From positions 124,001-188,000 of the forward strand of contig NZ_BQYM01000008.1 of the NCBI RefSeq assembly GCF_026008515.1: DNA of 64,000 nt. The letters run 5' to 3'. Shown in pieces: positions 49,021-58,186 of this stretch. The notes under the pieces are model-generated. The model had not been told where the DNA came from, made no database searches, and saw only the letters and a program-made list of their open reading frames with translations. Source of the DNA: Hoyosella levis. GTDB taxonomy: Bacteria; Actinomycetota; Actinomycetes; Mycobacteriales; Mycobacteriaceae. A program made the position numbers and the translations under genes. Numbering within the stretch: position 1 is the stretch's first letter; the number at the start of each line of letters is the position of its first letter.

Positions 49021-49815
49021 GTGGACAACTCCGCACCATCCCGGCAGGCACAGGCGCTCGAGCCGTTGCTCGCCGACGCTTGGGCAGGCCAGCCGATCCC
49101 GGTCCCCGAGGGGTACGCCGACCTGCTGCCACAGGAACCACCCGGCACGGCAGGACGATCAATGACGCAGTGGGTCATGGAGTTCCCCCTGCTCGCGCCC
49201 ATCTATGAGCGGCTCTGGCGCCCGGCTGGCGTGCTGGCGTTCATGGGTCTTGATGTGCGCCACTTCCGCGAGGAGCGCAAGAAGACTGTCCAATGGCTCG
49301 GCCTCGGGCCTGGCGACGCCGTGCTGGATGTGGCATGCGGGCCGGGAAACTTCACCAGTGCGTTCGCCGATGCAGTGGTCACCGGAGATGCTGCTCGGCC
49401 CGGGGTCGCGGTCGGCGTGGATGTGTCGGTACCGATGCTACGGCGTGCTGCGGCAACGAACGATCGCGAGAACGCGGTGTATGCCCGCGCTGATGCCACG
49501 CGGCTCCCCTTCCGGGACGGGGCGTTCGACGCGGTGACCTGCTACGCGGCGCTATACCTGATTCCCGAGCCGTTCGCGGTGATCGACGAGATGATCCGTG
49601 TGCTCCGGCCGGGAGGGAGGCTGGCGCTGATGGCGTCGCGCGCGTCCCGGCACGGTGCGGTGCGCAGAGGACAGGATCGGATCCTGGGCGCGATGGGCCT
49701 GCGCATGTTTGGCCTCGACGAGCTCACGGGACATCTCGCGGATCGCGGCATGGCCAGCATCGAGCAGGAGGTGCATGGGGTCACCCAGTATGTCCGGGCC
49801 ACCGCGCCAGCGTGA
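49021..49815 (+). CDS. SAM-dependent methyltransferase (class I)
   Basis: 264 residues. VLDVACGPGNFTSAFADAVV is the SAM-binding loop, VGVDVSVPMLRRA the strand-2 acid, FDAVTCYAALYLIPEPFAVI and VLRPGGRLALMASR complete the Methyltransf_11 fold. Substrate unknown (small molecule, quinone or lipid). GTG start with GGGAGG 6 nt upstream. Divergent from dnaX and convergent with the aminotransferase, 40 bp apart. Confidence 0.82.
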   Translation: MDNSAPSRQAQALEPLLADAWAGQPIPVPEGYADLLPQEPPGTAGRSMTQWVMEFPLLAPIYERLWRPAGVLAFMGLDVRHFREERKKTVQWLGLGPGDAVLDVACGPGNFTSAFADAVVTGDAARPGVAVGVDVSVPMLRRAAATNDRENAVYARADATRLPFRDGAFDAVTCYAALYLIPEPFAVIDEMIRVLRPGGRLALMASRASRHGAVRRGQDRILGAMGLRMFGLDELTGHLADRGMASIEQEVHGVTQYVRATAPA

Positions 49816-49855
49816 TGGCTCCGCGCGGCCCGACGTCAACGCGTGGTGCTGGCGC

Positions 49856-51257
<1,402 letters not shown>

Positions 51258-51388
51258 GAGGAACAGTGTAACCACATTGCCGACGATCGTGCAGGCGCAC
51301 CCCCCGCTGCGCGCTCCGCACGCGTGTCGCAACGCAAGCCCAAGCCTCGGTTTGCGCTCGGCCCCCACCGGCTGGTTATGATGGCCCC

Positions 51389-51474
51389 GGAGGATTCGCC
51401 TAGTGGCCTATGGCGCTCGCCTGGAACGCGGGTTGGGTTAACAGCCCTCAGGGGTTCAAATCCCCTATCCTCCG
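51389..51474 (+). tRNA. tRNA-Ser (anticodon GGA)
   Basis: 86 nt with a class II long variable arm. Acceptor GGAGGAT pairs with ATCCTCC; anticodon loop CTGGAAC; variable arm GGGTTGGGTTAACAGCCCTC; T-arm GGGGTTCAAATCCCC. Discriminator G; no CCA encoded. Confidence 0.95.
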
Positions 51475-51481
51475 CTCTGAG

Positions 51482-51525
51482 AAGGGGCTGCTCGCACTGA
51501 TAGCAAGTGCGGGCAGCCCCTTTTT
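51482..51525 (+). terminator. Rho-independent terminator of tRNA-Ser
   Basis: 17-bp stem (51482-51498 with 51506-51522) with a 7-nt loop, followed by TTTTT (51521-51525). The only textbook U-tailed terminator in the window. Confidence 0.92.
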
Positions 51526-51596
51526 CGTTCGCGCTGGGCACCGTGGTCCCGCTGGTGCGGCGCGCTGGCCGGTCGCGACAGTGGCCAGGCCCCGCT

Positions 51597-51637
51597 AGTG
51601 GAAACTTCTTCCGCTCCATTCGGGAAAAGCTTCCACT
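51597..51637. repeat. Family B palindromic repeat, copy 2
   Basis: AGTGGAAACTTCTTCCG pairs imperfectly with CGGGAAAAGCTTCCACT. It shares the core GTGGAAACTT...AAGCTTCCAC with the copy at 29580-29630. It lies between tRNA-Ser and the transporter gene, upstream of the latter. Confidence 0.8.
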
Positions 51638-51679
51638 GGCACGCGGCAACTGGCACGCGGCAACTGGCGCGCGGCAACC
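51638..51679. repeat. 14-bp tandem repeat
   Basis: GGCACGCGGCAACT three times (third copy with two changes), directly abutting family B copy 2. Confidence 0.85.
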
Positions 51680-51754
51680 CGCTACCGGGCCCGCAGCTTG
51701 CCTCCCCCTTCGTAACTGAATACGGTTATCGTTATCTAAATCCTTGGGGGAACG

Positions 51755-52795
51755 ATGACCACTGCCCGACATCGCGCGCCTGCACGCCCGCTGCGGCGCC
51801 ACCTACCGCCACCATTGCTCCTGCTCGGCGCCATCATCATCGGGATCGTAGCCGCGGCCCTGGCCCCCGGCACCGGGGAGAGCCTGGACCAAAGCACCAC
51901 CATGACCCTCTTCGTACTGGTCGTGCTGATTCTTCTGCCGCTCGACCTCGCGGCCATGCGCGCCGCGCTCTCGAGCAGGCGATTGGTCGCCGCCGCGCTC
52001 GTGCTGAACTTCCTCGTCATCGCACCGATCGGCATCGGCCTGGCCTGGCTCACCTTGAATGGCCATCCCGCCGCGATGCTCGGGCTGATGCTGTACTTCC
52101 TGGCCCCCTGCACCGACTGGTTCCTCGCGTTCACTCGCATCGCGGGCGGCAATACCGCCGCTGCGGCGGCCCTGGTCCCCGCCAACCTGGTCGGCCAGGT
52201 GCTGCTGTTTCCCGTGGTCGTCATGCTCGGCGCGGGCACGAGCACGGGCACGCTTTCCCCCGGCGAGCTCTCCTCGACCCTGGCGCTGTGGTTCGGCGCC
52301 CCCATTGCGCTGGCTGTTGCCGCTCGACTCGTCCTGGCCCGCATCGGTTCGCGAGAGCGCGCCGCCGTGGACGCCACACGGATCACTGATGCGCTGGTGC
52401 CCTGGGTGCTGGCCGCGCTGGTGCTGCAGATATTCATGAGCAACGCGCCAGTCATGGCGGACCACAACACGCTGGTCCTGCCCGTGCTCGCCACGACCGC
52501 GCTCTTCCTCGCGGGCTCGCTGGGCATCGCCACCGCGACGGCATTCCGGCTGCGCCTGCCCCGCGCCGACCGCGTCACCCTCACGATGACCACCGCCGCT
52601 CGCAACGCGCCCATGATGCTCGCCATGAGCATGGTGGCCTTCCCGGACCAGCCCGTGCTGCACGCCACGATCGTGCTGGCGATGCTCCTCGAGTTCCCGC
52701 ACCTCTCCCTGCTCGCGCATGTCCTCCGCGAGCGACCACGCACCCCTGCCGCAAGGAGCAACTATGAGCAAGCCGAGCCTGTCCCCCACCGTTGA
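51755..52795 (+). CDS. ACR3/bile acid:sodium symporter-family transporter (arsenite-efflux-like)
   Basis: 346 residues, about ten membrane helices. LYFLAPCTDWFLAFTRIAGG contains the APCT motif with the TM4 cysteine essential in ACR3 arsenite exporters; NAPMMLAMSMVAFPDQPV matches the second conserved membrane motif. Likely exports arsenite or another metalloid/organic anion. GGGGGAACG precedes the ATG. The upstream region has direct repeats GTTATC GTTATC near 51727 that could be a regulator site. The next gene overlaps it by 32 bp. Confidence 0.78.
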   Translation: MTTARHRAPARPLRRHLPPPLLLLGAIIIGIVAAALAPGTGESLDQSTTMTLFVLVVLILLPLDLAAMRAALSSRRLVAAALVLNFLVIAPIGIGLAWLTLNGHPAAMLGLMLYFLAPCTDWFLAFTRIAGGNTAAAAALVPANLVGQVLLFPVVVMLGAGTSTGTLSPGELSSTLALWFGAPIALAVAARLVLARIGSRERAAVDATRITDALVPWVLAALVLQIFMSNAPVMADHNTLVLPVLATTALFLAGSLGIATATAFRLRLPRADRVTLTMTTAARNAPMMLAMSMVAFPDQPVLHATIVLAMLLEFPHLSLLAHVLRERPRTPAARSNYEQAEPVPHR

Positions 52796-53894
52796 CGCCC
52801 TCGTGATCGGGGCCGGGCCCGCCGGCCTGGGCACCGCGCTCGCCCTGCAAGCCGTCGATGGCATAACTTATGGCGTACTCGAGCAAGCCACCATCGGGCA
52901 CACCTTCGAGCAGTGGCCCGACGAGATGAATCTCCTTACGCCGTCCTTCACCGGCAATGCGTTCGGCGCGATCGACCTCAACGCGATCCACCCCCGGACG
53001 TCCCCTGCCCTGCTGCTGCAGACCGACTACCCCTCCGGCAAGGAGTACGCCCACTACCTGCGAAAGATCACCGAGCACTACGAGGTGCCCGTCGTCGAGC
53101 ACACCGGAGTCGAGCAGATCGTGCCCACGGACGACGACCAGTTCCAGGTGACGACCTCGCGGGGCGTGCTCACTGCTCGCACGATCGTGTGGGCCGGCGG
53201 CGAGTTCGTCCGTCCCGCCATCCCCCCGATCCCTGGCGCTGATCTGGCGACCCATAGCAGTGACGCGGCCGCCTGGGCTCCCCCACCGCGGGAACCAATT
53301 GTCGTCATCGGTGGCTTCGAGTCCGGCATCGACATCGCCTGCTCGCTGGCCGCGCGCGGCCACCACGTGACGGTTATTGATCCTGAGACGCCGTGGGAGC
53401 GCGCGAGCTCGGATCCCTCCCTCACGCTCGCGCCCCGCACCCAGGTGCGACTACGCGAGGCCCGCGCCACTGGCCACCACGAGCTGCGCGGCGGCCTAGC
53501 GGCGAGCTCCATCGAGAAGCACGACGGCAGCTATCTGGTGACGGCCAGCGACGGCACGACGCATGCCTCGCGCGCCCGGCCGGTCCTCGCGACCGGCTAC
53601 CGACCGCACCTCGGCCCGGTGGAGCATCTTTTCGAGAGCCGTGAGGACGGGTGGCCCGCGCTGACCGGCAATGATGAATCCACCATCACCCCGGGCTTGT
53701 TCCTCGCCGGCCCAGCCGTGCGGCACGCCCGCCTGCACCTGTGCTTCATCTACAAGTTCCGGCAGCGCTTCGCCCACGTGGCGCACACCATCGGCACGCG
53801 GCTCGGCATGGACACGAGCGCGCTGAAGGCGTGGAAGACCTCCGGCATGTGGGTAGAGGACGTGAGCTGCTGCGATACCTCGTGCGCCTGCTGA
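52764..53894 (+). CDS. FAD-dependent NAD(P)-binding oxidoreductase with Cys-rich tail (ArsO-like)
   Basis: 376 residues. VDALVIGAGPAGLGTALALQ is the FAD motif, EPIVVIGGFESGIDIACSLA the NAD(P) motif, and ATGYRP lies near the end of the second domain (LATGYRPHLGP). CzcO/thioredoxin-reductase-like flavoprotein as found beside ACR3 genes in actinobacterial metal islands. The last nine residues, SCCDTSCAC, hold four cysteines and look like a thiol/metalloid-binding tail. AAGGAG lies 6 nt before ATG 52764, inside the transporter gene. Function as a metalloid-linked oxidoreductase is inferred. Confidence 0.76.
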   Translation: MSKPSLSPTVDALVIGAGPAGLGTALALQAVDGITYGVLEQATIGHTFEQWPDEMNLLTPSFTGNAFGAIDLNAIHPRTSPALLLQTDYPSGKEYAHYLRKITEHYEVPVVEHTGVEQIVPTDDDQFQVTTSRGVLTARTIVWAGGEFVRPAIPPIPGADLATHSSDAAAWAPPPREPIVVIGGFESGIDIACSLAARGHHVTVIDPETPWERASSDPSLTLAPRTQVRLREARATGHHELRGGLAASSIEKHDGSYLVTASDGTTHASRARPVLATGYRPHLGPVEHLFESREDGWPALTGNDESTITPGLFLAGPAVRHARLHLCFIYKFRQRFAHVAHTIGTRLGMDTSALKAWKTSGMWVEDVSCCDTSCAC

Positions 53895-53908
53895 GCCCGG
53901 CTCGCCGG

Positions 53909-53914
53909 TAGCAT
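53909..53914 (+). promoter_or_regulatory. -10 element TAGCAT for gluQ
   Basis: TANNNT 7 nt before GTG 53922. Confidence 0.45.
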
Positions 53915-53921
53915 CGGCGGA

Positions 53922-54839
53922 GTGTTGATCCCGCTCGTGCCCGCCACCGGGGCAGGCCGGTACGCGCCGAGCCCCACGGGGGACCTGCACCTGGGAAACC
54001 TCCGGACAGCACTGCTGGCGTGGCTGTTCGCCCGATCGACCGATCGCGCGTTCCTGATGCGCATGGAGGACCTCGATGATCGAGTCGATCCCGACTCGGC
54101 GCAGCGGCAGCTCGCCGACATCGCGGCGCTCGGCATCGACTGGGACGGCCCGGTGCTCTACCAATCGGACCGGCAGGAGACGTATGAGGCAGAGCTGGAC
54201 GAGCTGCGCGTCGCTGGCCTGACCTTCGAGTGCTTCTGCACGCGCCGCGAGATCCATGCGGCGGCATCGGCCCCGCACGCTCCGCCTGGCTCGTACCCGG
54301 GAACGTGCCGGGACCTGACCGAGCAGCAGCGCGCCGAACGACGCGCGACCGGCCGCTCCCCTGCAGTGCGGCTGCGGACGAGCGCCACCCATTGCACGGT
54401 CAGCGATGCGCTGCATGGCCGCTACACCGGCGCGGTCGATGATTTCGTGATCCGGCGCGGCGATGGCACCTTCGCCTACAACTTCGTATGCGTGGTCGAT
54501 GATCTCGCCACCGGGGTCGACCAGGTGGTCCGCGGTGATGACCTGCTCAGCTCCGCGCCGCGCCAGGCGTACCTCGCCTCCCTGCTCGGCCACGAGCCGC
54601 CGCAGTACGCGCATGTGCCCCTGGTGCTCGGGCCCAGCGGCAAGCGACTGGCCAAGCGCGATGGAGCGGTGACGATGCGCGAGATCGGCGACCCTCCTGC
54701 CCGGATCATGGGGCTACTGGCCCGATCGCTCGGGCTGAGCAACAAGGCGGAGGTCACGCCGCACGACCTGCTCGGGGACTTCGATGCGGAGCTCCTCCCC
54801 CGCGAGCCGTGGACGTTCGCGCCCGGGCAGGCTCCCTGA
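53922..54839 (+). CDS. gluQ: Glutamyl-queuosine tRNA(Asp) synthetase
   Basis: 305 residues, a truncated glutamyl-tRNA synthetase without the anticodon-binding domain. GRYAPSPTGDLHLGNLRTAL is the HIGH region (HLGN), the KMSKS equivalent is KRLAKRDGA, and CFCTRREI...YPGTCRDL gives the zinc-binding cysteines. It attaches glutamate to the queuosine in tRNA-Asp. Its presence implies queuosine in the tRNA; tgt and a queuosine-precursor transporter lie within 4 kb. GTG start. Confidence 0.9.
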   Translation: MLIPLVPATGAGRYAPSPTGDLHLGNLRTALLAWLFARSTDRAFLMRMEDLDDRVDPDSAQRQLADIAALGIDWDGPVLYQSDRQETYEAELDELRVAGLTFECFCTRREIHAAASAPHAPPGSYPGTCRDLTEQQRAERRATGRSPAVRLRTSATHCTVSDALHGRYTGAVDDFVIRRGDGTFAYNFVCVVDDLATGVDQVVRGDDLLSSAPRQAYLASLLGHEPPQYAHVPLVLGPSGKRLAKRDGAVTMREIGDPPARIMGLLARSLGLSNKAEVTPHDLLGDFDAELLPREPWTFAPGQAP

Positions 54840-54942
54840 CCGCGCCCCGGCAAGCAGCGATCATGCAGGGTGCGCGGGGTGTGCCGTACTGTTGTCTCGT
54901 CACGAAGCAACCGCCGCGCCGCGATGAGCCAGGATCGAGCCA

Positions 54943-55518
54943 ATGAGCCAAGGGAAGAAAAAACCACGCCGCGATGGCCGCCATGCCCCGGCGGGCGACG
55001 GCCGCAATCCACGTGCCTTCGATCCGCACGCCGCATACGGCGCCGATGCCTCGTACTTGCCTTCCGGGCATGAGCCGGCCGACCTAGCGCCGCGCGCGAT
55101 CGCCCGCGTCATCGACGGATTGTTTGTCGGCATCCCTGCTGTTTTCATATACCGGGTTCTCGGCGAGGGCCTTGGCGCGTTCGGCGGATTCCTTGGCGCG
55201 CTGATCTACGGCGTCACCCTGATCGCATACTCGGTGATCCTCGAGTCCGAGAGCGGGCAGACGTTCGGCAAGCGCATCATGCGGCTGCGCGTGTACGGCC
55301 CCAACGGCGAGTTCCCCACGCGCAGCGAGGCTTTCCGCCGTAACTCCTTCTACATCCTTCAAGCCCTGGTGATGATGCCTTTCCTCGCGGTGGCCTTCCT
55401 CGCCTTGGTCGTGACGGGCGCTGCGGTGGCATCGATCGCGGTCAGCATCGCACGGAGCCCGCGCAAGCAGGGCAGGCATGACGACATCGCGGATGGCACC
55501 CAGGTGGTCCGCGCCTGA
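54943..55518 (+). CDS. RDD-family membrane protein
   Basis: 191 residues. Basic N-terminus of about 50 residues, then the RDD motif APRAIARVIDGLFVG and three membrane helices with ESGQTFGKRIMRLRV, the conserved loop. Some RDD proteins are Na+/H+ antiporters; function here unknown. Located between gluQ and the YhhQ-type transporter, same strand. Confidence 0.78.
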   Translation: MSQGKKKPRRDGRHAPAGDGRNPRAFDPHAAYGADASYLPSGHEPADLAPRAIARVIDGLFVGIPAVFIYRVLGEGLGAFGGFLGALIYGVTLIAYSVILESESGQTFGKRIMRLRVYGPNGEFPTRSEAFRRNSFYILQALVMMPFLAVAFLALVVTGAAVASIAVSIARSPRKQGRHDDIADGTQVVRA

Positions 55519-55539
55519 GATGTGTGGTTGGATACCCGG

Positions 55540-56259
55540 ATGCCTAACGCCAGCTTGACCGCCGACCAGCCTGGCCCCGCCGTTTTCGCGCGCGCGAGCA
55601 GCGGAATGTACGCCACGATCGTCGCGGTTTTCGCGTCCCTGTTGTTCATGGCGAACATCGCCGCCACCAAGGGTGTCGAGTTCGGCCCCATCGTGGGCGA
55701 CTTCTCGATCATCACCGATGGCGGCTTCTTCCTCATCCCGCTCGCCTACATCCTCGGTGATGTGCTCGCGGAGGTCTACGGCTTCCGGGCCGCGCGCCGC
55801 GCGATCCTCATCGGCTTCGGGGTAGCGATCCTCGCAGCCGTGTCGTTCTGGATCGTGACGCTGCTGCCCCCGGCGAGCTTCTACGAGGGGCAGGAATCCC
55901 TCGAGGCGGTAGTGGGCGTCTATCCGCAGATCCTCGTGGCGAGCCTCACCGCCTTCCTGCTCGGGCAGATGTTCAACTCGTACGTGCTCGTGCGGATCAA
56001 GGAGCGCACCAAGGAGCGGCACCTGTGGGCGCGCCTCATGGGCTCCTCGGTGGTCGGGCAGTTCACTGACACGCTGATCTTCTGCGCCATCGCTGCCACG
56101 GCCATCGGCATCAGCACGATGGATGACTTCCTCAACTACCTGTTCTTCGGATTTGTGTACAAGACCGCGGTGGAAGCAATCCTGCTTCCGGTGACCTATC
56201 AGGTCGTTGCCCTGGTGAAGAAGCACGAGCCCACCTACGCTATTCCTGAGCAGGCCTAG
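55540..56259 (+). CDS. yhhQ: YhhQ-family queuosine precursor transporter
   Basis: 239 residues, six membrane helices, VUT family (DUF165). IAATKGVEFGPIVGDFSI, IPLAYILGDVLAEVYGFRAA and AFLLGQMFNSYVLVRIKERT, SSVVGQFTDTLIFCAIA are family signatures. Imports preQ0/preQ1 or queuine for tRNA modification. ATG 55540 is preferred; a GTG at 55522 is also in frame. Neighbours gluQ and tgt support the role. Confidence 0.88.
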   Translation: MPNASLTADQPGPAVFARASSGMYATIVAVFASLLFMANIAATKGVEFGPIVGDFSIITDGGFFLIPLAYILGDVLAEVYGFRAARRAILIGFGVAILAAVSFWIVTLLPPASFYEGQESLEAVVGVYPQILVASLTAFLLGQMFNSYVLVRIKERTKERHLWARLMGSSVVGQFTDTLIFCAIAATAIGISTMDDFLNYLFFGFVYKTAVEAILLPVTYQVVALVKKHEPTYAIPEQA

Positions 56260-56277
56260 ACCTCGGGAAGGCACACC

Positions 56278-56550
56278 ATGGCGGCATCGCGCGCATCCAT
56301 CGCATCCTCGGGCTCGGTGCTGTCGATCGCCTCGACGGGCTCCGTCCTCTCCATCGCCTCCTCGGGCTCGGTGCTGTCCATAGGATCGACCGGCTCGGCG
56401 CTGTCGATCGGTTCCGCGGCATCATTCGGGTCGATCCTGTCGATCGGCTCGTTCCTCTCGGCGGGATCGGTGCTCTCGGGCCTCGCGATCTGGTCGTTCC
56501 GGAAATGGCGCACCAACCAGCTCGCGCCACGTCCGGAGCTGCACCGCTAG
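56278..56550 (+). CDS. Small protein with SGSVLSI nonapeptide repeats
   Basis: 90 residues, about seven 9-residue repeats of the type SGSVLSIAS/TGSALSIGS from residue 10, ending in FLSAGSVLSGLAIWSF and a basic tail RKWRTNQLAPRPELHR. GGGAAGG lies 6 nt before the ATG, 18 bp after the transporter stop, so it is likely cotranscribed. Similar Ser/Gly/Ile/Leu repeat proteins occur in actinobacteria without known function. A regular short repeat of this type could form a stacked beta structure. The overlapping minus-strand frame lacks a ribosome site. Confidence 0.62.
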   Translation: MAASRASIASSGSVLSIASTGSVLSIASSGSVLSIGSTGSALSIGSAASFGSILSIGSFLSAGSVLSGLAIWSFRKWRTNQLAPRPELHR

Positions 56551-56589
56551 CTTGGCCCGCCCCGCGGCCGTACGCTGCTAGTCCTCGCC

Positions 56590-56659
56590 GCAAACGCACC
56601 CGTAACCCTCAAACGCGATAGAAAAATCCGGGGTCCGCGCGCAACTTCCGGTGCGTTTG
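56590..56659. repeat. Family A palindromic repeat, copy 4 (degenerate)
   Basis: Left flank GCAAACGCAC (56590-56599) and arm CAAACGCGATAGAA (56611-56624, beginning at C56610) are kept. The right arm AACTTCCGGTGCGTTTG has four changed bases where the others read TATC. Between convergent genes. Confidence 0.7.
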
Positions 56660-56728
56660 CCCGGACGGCGTCGGCGGCGGCGGCGGCCACCACGCCCGGC
56701 CGCGGTCCAGCCTCGGAAGTGTTACCGC

Positions 56729-56760
56729 TTGCACCCTTTCGCGGCCGTCCGAGGGTGCAA
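56729..56760. terminator. Hairpin between the repeat protein and tgt genes
   Basis: TTGCACCCT (56729-56737) pairs with AGGGTGCAA (56752-56760), loop 14 nt, in the convergent gap of 292 bp that holds no gene. Confidence 0.6.
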
Positions 56761-56842
56761 AACCGCACACAACCGGGGCCACCTGCCACCGGGCCGGGCA
56801 AACCGACCGGACCACCCGCCATCACGCCTGGCCAGCTAGCCC

Positions 56843-58084
56843 CTACCCCTCGCGCGGCGCGTAGTAGCGGCCGAGGACGTCCGCGCGCAGGTCCGCGAAG
56901 TAGCCGCCGTTGATGCTGTCGCGGATCTGGTCGACGAGGCGGATGATGAACCGCTCGTTGTGGATCGTCGCGAGGGTGGAGGCGAGGAATTCCTTCGACT
57001 TGTACAGGTGGTGCAGGTAGGCGCGCGTGTAGTGGCCGCAGGTGTAGCAGTCGCAGGTGTCGTCGATGGGCGTGAAGTCCCGCTTGAACCGGGCCTTGTC
57101 CATGTTGACGCGACCGGTGGGCAGGTAGATGGCGGCGTTGCGAGCGACGCGCGAGGGCGAGACGCAGTCGAAGGTGTCGGCGCCGTTCTCGATGGCGGTG
57201 AAGAGGTCGTCGGGCTCGCTGATGCCGAGCATGTGCTTGGGGGTCTCGTACGGAAGCTCCTCGTTGGCCCAGCGGACGATGGTGCCGAGGTTGTGCTTCT
57301 CGAGCGCGCCGCCGATCCCGTATCCGTCGAAGGGCCGGCCGGCGTAGGAGCGGAGCTTGGCGAGGCCGCGGGCTGCTTCCCGGCGCAGGTCCTCGTACTG
57401 GGCTCCCTGGACCACACCAAAGAGCGCCTGGTAGGGGCGATGGGTGCGGGCTTCGGTCTGGCGCTCATGCTCGTCGAGGCTGCGCTGCGCCCACAGCCGG
57501 GTGCGCTCGACGGATTCGACCTGGTAGTCGCGGGTATCGACGAGGGTGGTGAGCTCGTCGAAGGCGAACATGATGTCCGCACCGATCTCGTGCTGGATGC
57601 GCAGCGACACCTCGGGGGTGAAGCGGTGCTTCGAGCCGTTGATGTGGGACTTGAAGTTGACGCCGTCGTCGTCGACGTGGGCGAGGCGGTCGCGCTGGTG
57701 GGCGCGGATGTCCTCGGGGCGGGCCTTGCCGAGTTCCATGGCGAGGATCTTGCGGAAGCCGGATCCCATGGAGAGGACCTGGAATCCCCCGCTGTCGGTG
57801 AAGGTGGGGCCGGGCCAGTTCATGAAGCGGCCCAGCCCGCCTGCCTCGTCGATGATGTCGGAGCCGGGCTGCAGGTAGAGGTGGTAGGCGTTGGCCAGCA
57901 CGGCCTGGGCGCCGAGGCTCTGCACGGTCTCGGGCAGGAGCGCCTTGACGGTCGCCTTGGTTCCCACGGGGATGAACGCGGGTGTCTCGATGGTGCCGTG
58001 GGGGGTGTGGATGGTCCCGGTGCGGCCGAGGCGTCCGTCGAGGGTGGCGTGGACGTCGAAGGGTTGCTGCTGGTTGTGTGGCAC
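56843..58084 (-). CDS. tgt: tRNA-guanine transglycosylase
   Basis: 413 residues from GTG 58084. It exchanges guanine 34 of GUN tRNAs for preQ1 or queuine. GTKATVKALLPE, TFTDSGGFQVLSMG (nucleophile/base-recognition Asp-Ser region), GIGGALEK and the zinc site TCDCYTCGHYTRAYLHHL are present. Start is uncertain: a TTG at 58108 is directly beside GGGAGGG (too close), while GTG 58084 fits the usual N-terminus (HNQQQPFDV). No preQ0/preQ1 biosynthesis genes are in the window. Confidence 0.93.
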   Translation of the reverse strand: MPHNQQQPFDVHATLDGRLGRTGTIHTPHGTIETPAFIPVGTKATVKALLPETVQSLGAQAVLANAYHLYLQPGSDIIDEAGGLGRFMNWPGPTFTDSGGFQVLSMGSGFRKILAMELGKARPEDIRAHQRDRLAHVDDDGVNFKSHINGSKHRFTPEVSLRIQHEIGADIMFAFDELTTLVDTRDYQVESVERTRLWAQRSLDEHERQTEARTHRPYQALFGVVQGAQYEDLRREAARGLAKLRSYAGRPFDGYGIGGALEKHNLGTIVRWANEELPYETPKHMLGISEPDDLFTAIENGADTFDCVSPSRVARNAAIYLPTGRVNMDKARFKRDFTPIDDTCDCYTCGHYTRAYLHHLYKSKEFLASTLATIHNERFIIRLVDQIRDSINGGYFADLRADVLGRYYAPREG

Positions 58085-58128
58085 GGATAGCCATCCAACC
58101 AGAGGCAACCCTCCCGACGAAAGCGTGC

Positions 58129-58175
58129 GGGCCCCGCGGCAGGCTCCCGAGGAGGGAAGCGATGCCGCGGGGCCC
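58129..58175 (-). terminator. Strong hairpin after the MMPL gene
   Basis: 13-bp perfect stem GGGCCCCGCGGCA (58129-58141) with TGCCGCGGGGCCC (58163-58175), loop with inner CTCCC/GGGAG-like pairing. It lies 12 bp past the MMPL stop, before tgt on the same strand. Confidence 0.8.
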
Positions 58176-58186
58176 GGGAAGCGCGC

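Noticed and set aside
51389-51474. Integrated element using tRNA-Ser as attachment site
   Set aside because: No integrase gene and no duplicate of the tRNA 3' end is visible in the window.
51727-51745. Zur- or ArsR-type operator upstream of the ACR3-like gene
   Set aside because: The sequence contains GTTATC in direct repeat but no convincing inverted repeat of either type.
56256-56516. Minus-strand ORF rich in Pro, Glu and Asp repeats opposite the SGSVLSI protein
   Set aside because: It has no ribosome site and overlaps the transporter's stop region. The plus-strand ORF has GGGAAGG at proper spacing and follows the transporter directly.
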